Positions 21,069 to 32,099 of a stretch of 64,000 bases of DNA are shown here, one piece after another. This DNA is from Armigeres subalbatus (Eukaryota > Arthropoda > Insecta > Diptera > Culicidae). Below the pieces are notes generated by a model that did not search any database, was not told where the DNA came from, and was given only the letters and a program-made list of their open reading frames with translations. Position 1 is the first letter of the stretch. Each line of letters starts with the position of its first letter. The translations under genes and the position numbers were made by a program. The stretch spans positions 31,607,806-31,671,805 of the forward strand of contig NC_085140.1 in assembly GCF_024139115.2 (NCBI RefSeq), written 5' to 3'.

Positions 21069-21308
21069 CGCATCGTCGCCGGATCCTTCGTCGAGTAAAC
21101 CGGGCCCTCTGGGACCGGCAGCCCCGGGTGGCCCCGGAGGTCCTGGCGGACCATGGGGACCCGGTGGTCCCGGAGGCCCTCGTATAGCATCGCCTGGTGG
21201 CCCCTTGGGCCCTCGCTCGCCCTTCTCGCCCTTGGACCGGTAGCCGTACTCCGGTGGGGGTGGTGAAATCATCGGCAGATCGAACGAATCATCATCGTCT
21301 CCACTAGA
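21069..21308 (-). CDS. Collagen gene, upstream exon with acidic/proline-rich region and Gly-X-Y start
   Basis: The 240-bp exon (80 codons, phase 0 to 0) lies between acceptor TTCCTTACAG and donor GTAAGT (plus-strand ACTTAC at 21063-21068). Residues 1-25 are non-collagenous: an acidic S-S-G-D-D-D-D run, then a P-P-P-P-E-Y-G-Y step. Gly-X-Y follows ([13 protein letters not shown], then [16 protein letters not shown]) with one imperfection at G-D-A-I-R-G, and the exon ends acidic ([10 protein letters not shown]). Alternation of short triple-helical blocks and interruptions fits multiplexin (XV/XVIII) or transmembrane MACIT-type collagens better than type IV, but I cannot choose between them. The next exon found is 15.6 kb downstream; an unseen exon between them is possible although the phases join. 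Confidence 0.9.
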
Positions 21309-22960
21309 CTGTAAGGAAGAGTGAAAATAGAGAAAAAGGACGGGATTTAGTTCATATGTTACCTTAGAAGCAATGATAAGGAAGGGGATTATATTCAGGC
21401 AAGCTTGAAATACGTTCAGTAAAACAATTGTCACCGTATCAAATTTCAATACCTATGTTCAACAGCATTTTTGATGAATATAAATAATTGAACGAGCAGA
21501 AGCCGCAATAAATTAGAGCGCATTTTCAAAAATATACATTGCAAACAATTTCAATTCGCTTGTGCGTGTAAATAGATTGCTCGTTTCCCTGCGCCAGGCC
21601 AGCAAACGGCTCCAGCTCCCCAATTTCGCGGAAAACATCAAAAGAGCAAGCAGCAGCGCAGCTGTCCTGGAGCAGCATAGCTGCGGATCCCCGGATTTAA
21701 TTAGGAAATTAGCAGCGAAAATTGTGGATCTAATTTACCGCTAATTTAATCCCGTTTCGATTCCTGGTGCACTGGAAGCAGACTTTGACCAGCGAGCTCA
21801 CCGAATTTCCGAGTTGAGCAGAAAGTTCCTCCTGTTGATTAGCTGATGGTTGGTTGTTTGTTCTGCTCAAGCAAGCGAATCCACTTCGTCGCGCGGGCTA
21901 ATGCTGTTTTTTAGCCGCTTAGCTGGTTGGCTGGGCCATGAATTTTTAATCGATTTTTAATCAGATGCCCCCACCCTCAATTTGATTACACTCCAAGGGT
22001 GTAGGATTCCACGCATTTTGTTTTTATTCGACGCGATCTATCTCGTTCAATTAAAAGTCTCAACAAGTTCCAACGGTTTATCGATGCTGATGTTGGCGTC
22101 TTTGCCACTTAGTTGCTTTTATTTACGTTTAATTTTTAATCATTTAATTTTATGCTTGAGTAATTCCAATGTTTGCAGTGTATAAAAAGTTATCTGTTTA
22201 AATAAATTTAAATTTCGTACGTAGAATCCACCGAGCAGAGGAGGGATGTTTGATGCTGCGCTATCTAGTCAAGTAAGTAATGTTATTCTTAGTTTTCAGT
22301 GCTTAGTGCTTGGTTTTCAAAGATTAAATCAATACAAGTGATCGAATTTAACCTAGCTTAGAGCCAAAACTTCAACACTTTTTGATAATCAAAAATAAGT
22401 ATGCAAGATGTCGAACGAAACACAAAACACGCAAAGAATCCTTCGAGTTCAAAGAGACTCGGAAAACATGAAGGATTCTTACCTTGATTATGTTTGGGAT
22501 ATTGAAAAATATTTTCAAACCCATTATCAAGACTACTTTGAACATTTGTTGCCAGATATCGAACGATTTCAAATAACCAAATTCGTCCATTCTCTTCGAT
22601 AAGAAAAAAAAACACAACCCTACAGCACCAATCTTCTTCCTCTCAAAGGATCGGGCAATTATCTCGGAAATGGAGGAAAGGATCAACTTTGATTGGAGTC
22701 GTAAGCCTTTATGCTTTGAAAAACCTCGTAATAAATCTTATCCCGCAGCACGTTGTTGAACTCGAATCGATATCCATCAGTTCTGTCGTCTTCTATTAAC
22801 AGCGATGCCGAGCAATGGTGAATAAGAAAATGTATAACGATAACAAGCGCGCCATCAAAAGTACAAATCATTATTACGAGCTGCCAAACGGCATTGAAAG
22901 GGACACGGATTACGCGCGAATCGATTAGGAAAATTGACATTAATCCTTATTGGCAGTCAC
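21309..22960. other. Sequence upstream of the 21-kb collagen exon
   Basis: Likely intron or 5' flank of the collagen gene. Positions 21560-21960 are GC-richer and look single-copy. Small ORFs at 22408-22602 (plus) and 22683-22940 (minus) show no domain or start context, and neither is convincing. No transposon ends recognised. Confidence 0.5.
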
Positions 22961-23015
22961 CATCATCGTCATAATCATCATCATCATCATCATCACCATC
23001 ATCACCATCGTCGCC
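22961..23015. repeat. (CAT)n microsatellite
   Basis: Imperfect CAT/CAC triplet tract giving poly-His and poly-Ile ORF shadows. Confidence 0.93.
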
Positions 23016-25139
23016 ATCAAAGGAAGCAACAGCGGAATGGGAAAATCGTTTCAAACGAAAGAATTAAAATTGTCGCCTTTTCATGTTGTCGGTTCTACTC
23101 CATTTCAAAATTTCTCGCTGTTTAGGGTGGGGCAAAATGATTTATGGATTTCCTGATATACCAATTTAAACAACATGTTTTTCATCGAGTTTTTTTCCGG
23201 AATTGTATAAATAAACGCTTTGAACATATTTCCAAAAACTATTAAACTTACTTAAAAACCTATTTAAAAGTTTCTTTCGAGCATTGGATTTATTTGACAG
23301 GCACTGTCGTGTAAAACACTCTACGGAGCCGAAATTTTTATGCTATTCTCAATCGATATCATTATTATTAGCAATTAGTAGAAGAAGAGCTAGTTAAAAG
23401 TTAACGCCAAACCGTAAACAAAAAAACACCCTAATGCTCTTTTTCTTTCCAGAAAAGAAACGAAACAGGAACAAAGTCTCGCCAACATCATCAAACGCCA
23501 AGCAAAACAGTGCACAAACGATGAAGCTCCCGATAGCTTGCCACATTCCGGCCCGAATATGACGAAACACAGCAGACACAAAATTGCCAATTAAAAATGG
23601 TAGCTGTTCGGATTTCAGTGAGAGGATTGTGCCGCCTTTGTATCACTCAGCACGTGAAAAGCGATTCATTCCGAATAGCAGTGGAAAATTAAGACGACTG
23701 TGAAAAATCGTTATCGAAATAACTCGCTCCGGTGGACTTGAGGATTAATTCCGATGCTTCTCATATTTTGTTTGTCCTCCCCTCATCAGCAGAACGTGGA
23801 AAACTACGCAACACTATGCATGGAAGAGCCTGAATGGGTGTTGTTCTTGACACGAGCAAACATTGGACGAAATTGGTCCCATGGGAATTAAGGGTTATTC
23901 GGAATTGGGATAAACAAATTTCTCATAGGCCCTTGGTAGTGGGACGGCAGGGAGTAACGGAGGCGTATAATGAGAGGAGCCAACTTAAACAACACGCACC
24001 GGAAAATGTGTGTTTGCTCAGCACGGGGTTGGGGTGGATGAGCATAATTAAAAATTAAACAACAACATGGAGAAGCTTCGTGATCCATTGTGACCGATTG
24101 TAAAAAAAAATCGAGTAAACACATATAATGAGATTATTTTGTTTCCAGGTACATTACATGTGCTAAATACAGATACTTAAATTGTAAATAATGCTATTCA
24201 ATAGTGGACAAGTAAATCTATTCTATTTTAAAGTTTTTTTTTTTCAATCGATCAATGGTTGTAGGATTATTTACAATGCTTTTTTTTATCATTACCAGCG
24301 GCGCCAGCTATTGTTATTTAATGAGGCATCATTGAGAGCACGAACAATAGACTTTTAGAACAATGTTGTTATTGTATTTGTGATGCTGCATCTCTGCCTC
24401 CGCCTTTCATAAGAACGAAATAATCACTTTTTACCTCTGGATATAAAGGCGTTCACCCAATACTTGAGCAAAACCGTCAAAGACGAGCAAAGTCCATTTA
24501 ATATTTGAAGGACATGGAGCCGAGATTCATAATTTTGATTCACAAACCGAATATAAATCCTGTTAAAAATCCGAACACAAAGTTCATTTCATACAATTTA
24601 ATTTGTGAACACAGCCGGTTTAACTGAGCAATAAGCAGCTACCAAAAAAAATTAACTTATGTTGTTTTAAGGGGCCAACAAGAAAAATTCGGTAAATTCT
24701 AAGGATTTTCAAAACATTCTTTAACAAATCCGAGTAGTTTCAAAGTTTTTTTTTCATTTTGATATTTATTTTTAATATCCCCTTTCCCTTGGATTTTCGA
24801 AGACCAGTAGGACATTATTTATATTAAATATTTATAATGGCCTAGCCTAGAAAAAAATCATTGTCTCCTATGCAAGCGGATTTTTTTTTGCCTTTTCATA
24901 AGAGAAGAAGGGGAATGTGGGGTTTGAGTGAGTTGCCATCAGTCTGTGATTATAGATTAACACCTCAGCGTGTCAATTTGTGAGCAGCAAGCCATAACTC
25001 GTCTCTTCTTCAGTACAATCAAAACTAAATGCCTATATTCCGGAAAGGAAATTAATTACTATGTCTGAAACTCGATATGTGCTATTGCACAACATGAGAA
25101 AGATTTAGTTCGAAAAATATATTGGAGGGTAACCACTTC
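23016..25139. other. Non-coding sequence, nothing recognised
   Basis: About 2.1 kb of AT-rich, mostly non-repetitive sequence with poly-A and poly-T tracts. ORFs at 23390-23590 and 23834-24124 overlap on opposite strands and lack domains, so I do not call them. Confidence 0.5.
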
Positions 25140-25216
25140 CTTCGGTGAGGTTTGATCCCACGAAACCAGTACGCTAGACAGGTGCTTTCCCTACTAAGCT
25201 ACGAAGGACCTCCATC
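25140..25216 (-). repeat. tRNA-like sequence (SINE head or tRNA pseudogene)
   Basis: On the minus strand, TCCTTCG and CGAAGGA form a perfect 7-bp acceptor-like stem about 72 nt apart. Between them are GCTTAGTAGGGAAAGC (D-arm-like), an anticodon-like arm with AGC in the loop but one stem mismatch, and GTGGGATCAAACCTCAC (T-arm-like). The T-loop departs from GGTTCGANTCC, so it is more likely a tRNA-derived repeat than a working tRNA-Ala. No polyA or triplet tail was defined. Confidence 0.5.
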
Positions 25217-25930
25217 GTGGCATTGCACAAAACAATGCGTGTGAAAGAGTTGGTTTTAAAAATAGTTTGGGGAACTCGGCTGAAGAGCATTGTCCTGAAC
25301 AAGGGTGTACCTACCAAGTGCCAAATGTAGAGAACGATCAAGCTCATCTACGAAACATTTGCAACGGGGTCCGACGAAGTATAATAGCGACCAAGACGAA
25401 GGTAGCGTCGCTAAAGCCATTATCAATCCCACGGCTGAAGGTGTAAGTGGCTCTTTTTGGAACTACCTGAAAGGCGTTGACAATTACAATCTCAGCATGA
25501 TTCCTTTGTATAGATTCTTCAATAGTATGGTCGTGGCTGACATCTGAGGCGCAACGATTTCATACAATTTTTGGCTTTCGAGTCGCGCAGATGTTATCCA
25601 TTACTACCATCAACGATTGGCGAAAGATTCAGTCCAAACTGAGTGCGAGTGATTAAGCGACGAAATGGAAAGAAGAACTGAGCTTCAACCCAGCGGACTG
25701 GTGGTATATCGGACCCGGTTTCTTAGCTGATTCGGAGGCGATCTGGCTGAGGCTCACCAGCTGTTCAGATAACAGGACCAACTTTGTTGGCGCGAGCAAT
25801 ATGTTGAAGGAACAGTTGCGATCTATAAACGAAAGTTGTGAAACGACTTATACGAATTTGAAACCTTTTCCAAAGTTTTCAAACTTATTTTCAAAATTTT
25901 GTGAACTTTTAATTTGAAAATAATTAGATA
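25217..25930. other. Unassigned sequence upstream of LTR
   Basis: A plus-strand ORF at 25305-25547 (80 codons, ending Y-R-F-F-N-S-M-V-V-A-D-I) sits in a GC-richer block continuing to about 25860. It has no domain I recognise. It may be the 3' part of a retroelement upstream of the LTR. Confidence 0.4.
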
Positions 25931-25989
25931 TGTATTTAAAAGTAAATTTCCTCATGCAATATAATGATTTTAATTATATAAAAAACGTT

Positions 25990-26917
25990 CAATTTGAATC
26001 TAAATAAACGGAATTCGTTCACGAATCACATGCAGTAGATAGACTCAATATTGCTCCACTGTAATCCACACCAAAATCCAACTGCTCGAAACAACGGAGC
26101 GGACAAATATCCGAACCCGATGATCGTTTGGTGAGGTGGACTGAGCTATAAAAGCCCCATCCCAAGGGAGGAAAGGTCTCTTAATCCTGGGATAGCGTGA
26201 AGTGAAGTATATTTTCTAAAAGTTTGAAAGTGCTAATTGTAAATGAGTTTATCTCGCACATTTTTGCGGCCTTGAGTAGTGGGAGCTGAAGGTTAAGAAG
26301 TAATTCCTCGCTCAGCTCAAGTGTTTGTCCTGTTATCGCGTGTGAACGATAGAAGATCCGCGATTGAAGACACTGGTACAGTGATCACCGTAGTGACACG
26401 ATCACATCGGAAAGTTTAAGTGGTTTGCCAGCCACGTGGTGCACGCTTCCCAGAAGGTGGAACAAGACTGTACGTTACAAAGCAGTCCCCAAAAGTCCGT
26501 GATTGCCTCTTCGCTCACGGAGAAGCCTCTTGGTATTGAAGCCGACATCGTAAAGCAGGTTCCCAATCCGGCCAAGCCTGACCCCATCTCTTCCGGCCGA
26601 ACGCGCCGGTACCAAGGCCCTCCCGACGACGCAGGTCCAACGGAACAATGAGTTAACAAAATAGTGGAGTGTTTCCTTTTTAAATTAGCTTTCAATAAAT
26701 GCGCTTGATTAAACCATTAACAATAAATTACATTGTGTCGCGAACATTATTTGCATGCTTCAAACGTTTCATTTTCAGATTGAGAACAGATCAAAAGAAC
26801 AGGTAAGTCTTCCTTAGTGCGGTATTGTGTCGGCCCTGAGATCCCCAAGAGGTGAGCTGGCTCGGGACGTACGGACGTCCATGCCACAGACGCATGGGCG
26901 TCGTTGGTAGTAACAAT
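25990..26917 (+). mobile_element. LTR-like region of a plus-oriented retrotransposon
   Basis: Promoter-like CTATAAAAG at 26146-26154, polyadenylation signals AATAAA at 26694 and 26722, and an end in ACA just before a primer binding site at 26918. The 5' boundary is not fixed; somewhere between 25840 and 26030 is plausible. An LTR with leader of about 900 bp is long but not unusual. Overlapping ORFs on both strands at 26402-26695 are shadows. Confidence 0.6.
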
Positions 26918-26935
26918 TGGCGCCCAACGTGGGCG
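26918..26935 (+). promoter_or_regulatory. Primer binding site complementary to tRNA-Lys
   Basis: TGGCGCCCAACGTGGGC lies two bases after the LTR end. The sequence matches the TGGCGCCCAACGTGGGG type complementary to the 3' end of tRNA-Lys, known from retroviruses and some insect LTR elements. It fixes the LTR orientation as plus. Confidence 0.8.
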
Positions 26936-26937
26936 TA

Positions 26938-27108
26938 TTCAGACTCGTTCCGTTTCGGCATGGTACGATAGAAGATTAGAAGAGGTCAAAAACAACCCTG
27001 ACAACTACGTTGATTTCAAATTTGGGGTGGAAACAAATTTAAACAGTATTCCATCGTCAACTTTGAAATCAACGTAGTTGTCAGGGTTGGAAGCGGAACG
27101 AGTCTGAA
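26938..27108. repeat. Hairpin: inverted duplication of a gypsy pol segment
   Basis: TTCAGACTCGTTCCG (26938-26952) is mirrored by CGGAACGAGTCTGAA (27094-27108). A 27-bp block at 26994-27020 (AACCCTGACAACTACGTTGA onward) is mirrored perfectly at 27062-27088. The right copy and the central loop read on the minus strand as the post-RNase H segment of gypsy pol (D-F-K-V-D-D-G-I-L-F-K-F-V). The left copy is a partial snap-back duplicate abutting the tRNA-Lys primer site. Confidence 0.85.
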
Positions 27109-27575
27109 CAACAGCTATGCTCCTAGATGAAGCATCTGGAACTACGTGGTCTTTTCCTTTGCGGTGCAAAATTGTCATATCATATTGCTGTAATGTTAAA
27201 CACCAACGGCTGCAACGAGAAGCTGTTTTTCACTTGGTGGTCATAATATGTGTTAGAGCCGACGAGTCGGTTATCAAAGTAAAGTGGGTTCCTTAGATAT
27301 ACCCTCGAAATGCTTCGATAGCCATCAATGCCGCTAACGTCTCTTTCTCACAAGCGTGATAGTTGCGCTGTGGGGTGGATAGCTTATGGGAGAAATAAGA
27401 GATGACTCGTTCTGAGCCATCACGCTCTTGTGTAAGGATGCCAGCGATAGCAACATCGCTTGCGTCCAGAGGCGCATCCATGTTCCGAGCCGTGGGTCAG
27501 GACAAATAGGAAATGCCAATTTGGGAAACTGTTCTGGAAATAGAATTCCTAGCCTCTTCAAGATAAGCTTCCGAG
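27021..27575 (-). pseudogene. Ty3/gypsy pol fragment 1: RNase H to linker
   Basis: Minus-strand translation gives an RNase H domain: L-D-A-S-D-V-A-I-A-G-I-L-T-Q, then Y-F-S-H-K-L-S, then E-K-E-T-L-A-A-L, then T-D-S-S-A-L-T-H, then P-D-A-S-S-R at the junction with the post-RNase H linker. A frame change lies just before the first Asp motif and stops interrupt the middle (after R-G-Y-I). It is a dead fragment in opposite orientation to the adjacent LTR and primer site, so it is a separate insertion. Confidence 0.85.
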
Positions 27576-27935
27576 CCTCTTGAATGGAGGCTTCCGAGCC
27601 TCTTGAAGGAAGGATTCCAAGCCTCTTAAAGGGAGGCTTCCAAGCCTGTTTAAGGGAGGCCTCTGAGCCTCTTTGAAGCTGGCTTTCGAGCCCTGAAATG
27701 GGGACTTCAGAGCCTCTTAATAGGAGGCTTCTGATCCTCTTGAGAAAAGGCTTCCGAGACTCTTGAAGGGAGACATCAGAGTCTCTTGAAAGCGGATTTC
27801 GAGCCTCTTTAAAGGCTTCTAAGTATCTTGAAAGTACGTTTCTAAGCTACTGAACCTCTTGAAAGTAGTCTCCAAGCCTTTTGAAGAGGGCTTCCCAGTC
27901 TCTTGAAAGGAGGCTTCCGAGAAGCGTAGAATTCT
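27541..27935. repeat. Minisatellite, about 30-bp units (GAGGCTTCCGAGCCTCTTGAA)
   Basis: Roughly twelve diverged units of GGCTTCCGAGCCTCTTGAA with GGAGG-type spacers. Each unit contains the small palindrome GAGGCTTCCGAGCCTC, so single strands could fold. It separates the two gypsy fragments. Confidence 0.88.
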
Positions 27936-28965
27936 TCTAATTCTCTTGCAACGAAGCAACTGAACTTCTCGAAAGAAAAACATCCATGCCTCTCAAATGG
28001 AGTCTTTCGTATCATCAGACTCTAGATTTTAGTTCAGAAGCGAATAGATTGATTGCATTGAAGTTTTTTTTTTAATTTGTTCATTCAACGTTTTGTCCTT
28101 TTGGTCTTTTTATCGCCCTTTATACACTGTGCTCGTTTTGGAGGGCGGGATTCAATAGGCTTTGATTTACTAATCGTCATGCATATTATGTACAAGACTT
28201 GAAATAAAAAAATTCACAATTATCAAACTTTATCAATAAGTTTGATTGGAATTGTAATACAGTCGACTCTCTACATCACGATGTTCTATTTCTCGATGTC
28301 TCTCCCTATGTCGATGGTTTTATTGGCCCCTTCAATCTACATACATTTGGGCTTTCTACATCTCGCTAACTTCTCTATCCCGATATCTTCTGGTACATGT
28401 ACCCCAGGTTGAGAACCGCTGATATAGATTACCGAGACTTTCAGCCCGAGGCTGGCTCGTCTCGAAAAATCTGTTTTCGGAGCTCAGAACCCTTTAAGAG
28501 CGGTCTTCGGTATGTTTCTGGTTCCTCAGATTTCAATAGACCTTTTGAGGTTTGAAGAAGACTTTTTCCGTGGGCTTTGAATAATCCATTCAATCGTGCT
28601 TAATCATAACGTCTAAAATATTTAATTAATCGCATTTGCAGATTTCAGCAACTTCTATTTCACCTATGTAAATTATAGACATCTTTAGCGCTTTAGGGAT
28701 TTTAAAGTGCCTGAAGTCCTAAGCAACAATCAATCAGTAGTCTTTTGCTTTAGGATACCAAAAACATCTATGATTTTTATTTGGACTCTGATTAACTTTA
28801 AAATCATCTTCTGCTAACACACAAATTCTTGCCATCCAATGACTTCATATGTTCTTACCAGAATCATGGGTAGGACAATGCTTTGACTGTCTCACCCAGG
28901 AAAATTCATGCATAGGACATGTCCTAACTGTCCCACCCACTCCCGGCGCCACTGCTTGCGTCTGT
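27936..28965. mobile_element. Interspersed block between gypsy fragments, ending in a GTGGGTGGGACA-family terminus
   Basis: CAGTCGACTCTCTACATCAC at 28261 looks like a pogo/Tigger-type terminus, followed by repeated CTACATCTCG and TCTCGATG phrases. The right end at 28858-28960 is the reverse complement of the family fragment at 7533-7618 and finishes CCCACCCACTCCCGGCGCCA. Together with the minisatellite this 1.4-kb block appears inserted near the conserved TDAS motif of gypsy RNase H. Confidence 0.5.
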
Positions 28966-30440
28966 TAGTATGCTGAACTCTTTAGAGAAGTCTGGGCACA
29001 CAAAAATGGGAGTGGAGATGCGCTTCTCTTTGATGCTACAAAAAGCATCTTCAGCCTGCTCATTTCAACCCAAAACTTTACTTTTGGTTTTCAATAGCTC
29101 AGTCAGGGGGATGTACAAAAAATTCGGGTTTCCAGTTCCCCGTGCCCTAAAACTTGGTCCATAAGACGGGACAGTATCACCGGACTATTGACCAGGCCGA
29201 AGGGAAGGCGGGTAAACTGAAACATCCCTCTACCTTGTACACTAAAGGCGGTGTAACGGCGTGAGGAAGTGGAATCTGTAAGAACGCTTCAGAGAGGTCG
29301 ATAGTGCTAAGATATTTAGCTTTAGGTGATTGTCCCAAGATCCTACCGGGGTGTGGTAAGGGGTACGCATCCCGAACGGTGCGCTCATTTATCTTGCGAC
29401 ATAAGCGTACTTTTCCTGTGGGTTTGATTACGGGGACTACATTAAGAGACCAATCTGAATGATATCGTTCTATGATACAAATTCTAAGCATACGATCCAG
29501 TTCATCTGACACCTTTTGTTGTATCTTCGGCGATATCGTGTAAGGGTACTGTTGAACTGCTGGCTTTTTCCTCCACTCATCTAGTATTTCTATTTGGTGG
29601 TTATTAACGGGGTCGATGATATTTCATTGGGTACCGCCACTTTGAAAAGATGTTTTACTTTTTCTAGTTGTTTCTTCTCGGTCTTGACTCTTCAGGGATA
29701 GAGTTCCGTGCATCTTCTATCATTGCGCATCTCTTAATGGGCGGGGATATTCCAAATCTCCCCCAAAAGTTCATTCCGAGGATGCAATCTAATGTTAAAT
29801 TTTCGATAACATGAGTAAAAATTATACGTACTTGGTTGTAGAATGAAATGTGTATGTACAATTTCCCAAGTACATTCAATTGTGTACCATTAGAAGATCG
29901 TAAATCTATCGGGGTTTTAATGTATGCAATCTAGGCTTGTTTAGGGTTTGATAGACTCGATCGCTAATTAGTGTTTTATTGCTTCCAGAAGCTAATAATC
30001 CTTCCGTAATAAGAACATGTAACTTAATCTTGGCATACGGTCGATTATCATTTGGATGGGAGGTCGTTATGACCTGTGCTTCCGGCTCTTCTCTAGAATA
30101 CATATTATCTTGAGTTGGTTCCAAGAAATCATAAGAAGTAACTGAATTTGCAAACGAATTTACGCGGAGGACGTCGACGACCTGCGACTTTGGCCGTCTG
30201 GAATCCGTTTTTTAAACAGAACGGACAATTTTACGTGTCGAATCCTTTAAACCCACACATTCGAATCCACAGAATAAACCTTTGCTTGATCTGTACTGAT
30301 CGACAGTGTGGTTAGTGAACCGACAATATATACATTGATCCATTTGCGGGGGTTTATGAGCCGCAATGACACTGTCTAAGGATCGAATATTGTTATGATT
30401 CCTCTCTTGAGGATTCTCTTTCCCCACTTGTGGTTTAAAT
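28966..30440 (-). pseudogene. Ty3/gypsy fragment 2: gag zinc knuckle, protease, reverse transcriptase, RNase H start
   Basis: Minus-strand order from high to low coordinate. Gag knuckle near 30330 reads C-I-Y-C-R-F-T-N-H-T-V-D-Q-Y, with the last Cys of CX2CX4HX4C replaced by Tyr. Protease at 29664-30124 has L-L-A-S-G-S at the active site, where Asp is expected. RT at 29177-29620 includes D-E-W-R-K-K-P, V-P-V-I-K-P-T-G-K-V-R-L-C and T-I-D-L-S-E-A-F-L-Q-I-P-L. A connection/RNase H start reads F-S-I-L-T-D-A-S at about 28970. Stops and frame changes separate the parts. It is a different copy from fragment 1, because both contain the first RNase H Asp motif. Confidence 0.85.
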
Positions 30441-30539
30441 GTAGAATCATTCGAGGTAAAATATTTTTGATTCTTCTTTGGTGCGTTTCAAGGGCTCTGA
30501 TCGTATTATTAGCAACTTCTAATTTTTTTTTGCAACAGT

Positions 30540-31080
30540 TTCGCTCGTGATGGATACTGTAGGTAGCAGTCCAATCACTTGTGTATGTAGAGGACTTGGA
30601 GGCACATTTGTGTGAGCTTCGAGTCGACTTTTTGAATGAAGATGAGCTCGATTACGAGTTGCAGATTAGAGGAATAGTGTGTGAAGAAGGCGCGCAAATG
30701 GCTAGAAAGCGTGGCAACCTTAGAGAAGCTTTGAAAAAAGAGAAGGAATCACGCGTACCTGTTCAAGTTGAATACGAAATAAATCCAGCGAGCGACTTCG
30801 AATGTTGTGTAGATAAATATCATCATATTCTCGACAGTTTGGTTGGCGCGAAAACTGCTCCACCTCGTTGCCACTCAACGTTGCTGCATTTAGGGGTTAG
30901 AGTAGGTAGGCTTATGCCGCATGTTGAGATAACACAGCGTGACACATTATCGAGCTGTTAAATTATTTCTTTTATCAAAATCGTAATAGACAAAGGGAAG
31001 CTAGTGAAGATGACGAGATGATTTTTTCTGAATTATTACAGTTTCCGAACACTCGATCAGTCGATTTTTCAGTTCCAACT
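30540..31080 (+). pseudogene. Gag-like ORF fragment, plus strand (LTR retrotransposon)
   Basis: The ORF 30581-30961 (126 codons) carries E-D-E-L-D-Y-E-L-Q-I-R-G-I and then M-A-R-K-R-G-N-L-R-E-A-L. This resembles the SAP-like N-terminal region of some insect Ty3/gypsy Gag proteins. It is followed by a short open stretch to 31080, where a MITE interrupts. Orientation agrees with the LTR and primer site at 25990-26935, so this may be the same element split by 3.6 kb of later insertions. The family call is from pattern memory. Confidence 0.5.
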
Positions 31081-31105
31081 ACTACATCTAGTTCCGATAA
31101 TGATT

Positions 31106-31325
31106 ATAGGGGAAACTGGGGTAATATGCACCCCCGGGGCAAAACGACCCTTTGACATTTTTGAGTACATTTTCGGCAGTTTTTCGATAGTATTTACTAC
31201 AGAGCATGTAGTTCGGATCTCGAACTACCAACTCAGTAGTAAACATTCTTGAAAATATTCCTGGAACACCGCAAAAGCCAAAAGGTCGTTTTGCTCCGGG
31301 GTATATTACCACAGTTTACCCTAGA
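31106..31325. mobile_element. 220-bp MITE with about 45-bp inverted termini
   Basis: The left end TAGGGGAAACTGGGGTAATA, then CGGGGCAAAACGACC, is mirrored by GGTCGTTTTGCTCCGGGGTA, then TACCACAGTTTACCCTA. The interior is non-coding. The TA flanks suggest a TA target duplication. It truncates the gag-like fragment on its left. Confidence 0.85.
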
Positions 31326-31570
31326 GAGAACAGCGACGGATTGTTGATTGTTGCCAAAATTTCAGCTCAATCGGTCATCGGGGTGCAAAGTTACAGCTAG
31401 CCAAAGTTGACCATTTTGTATGAAAAACGGCTTCCGCTGCTATTATTCTGGACACAGGTGTATGTAGAGCAAAAACATCAATTTGTTAACATAAAAATAT
31501 AAATATAACTGTAAAACCGTCCACCTTACGAGATATCAATAAATTAAAAATTGTTTGAGGTAATTTAGTA
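31326..31570. other. Short spacer with no recognised feature
   Basis: Contains CCAAAATTTCAGCTCAATCG, a phrase of repetitive character. No gene. Confidence 0.4.
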
Positions 31571-31846
31571 GTATATATTTTTGGATTGTTGATTTTTTTC
31601 GGTGAAAAACGACACACATAATTTCCGTCTTTTAATAACGTTTCGGCTTACTACATTCAGCCATCGTCAGATATTAAAAAAAACGTTCACATCCCACCAG
31701 TGTTATTAGACCACACGTTGGGATGTGAACGTTTTTTTTTTCAATATCTTATGATGGCTGAATGGAGTAAGCCGAAACGTTATTAAAAAACGGAAATTGT
31801 GTGTGTCGTTTTTCACCGAAAAAATCAACAATCCAAAAATATATAC
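31571..31846. mobile_element. 276-bp foldback element, near-perfect arms
   Basis: Left arm GTATATATTTTTGGATTGTT ... ACGTTTCGGCTTACT ... AACGTTCACATCCCA is mirrored right of an 18-bp loop (about 31699-31716) as TGGGATGTGAACGTT ... AGTAAGCCGAAACGT ... AACAATCCAAAAATATATAC. The arms are about 128 bp with few mismatches, so transcripts would form a long hairpin. Confidence 0.92.
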
Positions 31847-32099
31847 GTTTAAGGTAATTAATTTAAAAATAATTACTCCCATCTTGTTCAGATACTTGAC
31901 AGTAAGCTTTTAGGGAATTGAAATGGCAAGTAGGCTTTGAAATTAAAACAACAAAAATCAAAAACAAATATCCACCAACCAAACGCAGAGTTTCTGCACT
32001 CATTTTTGTTTTGCGGAGAAAGCTAATTGCAACAAAAGTTACTGTATTTTAATTTCAAATTGCAAATCATTACATAAGATAAGCGGAATACAAATCGAA

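Noticed and set aside
22683..22940. 85-codon minus-strand ORF with hydrophobic segment (receptor fragment?)
   Set aside because: No family motif, no splice context and AT-rich composition.
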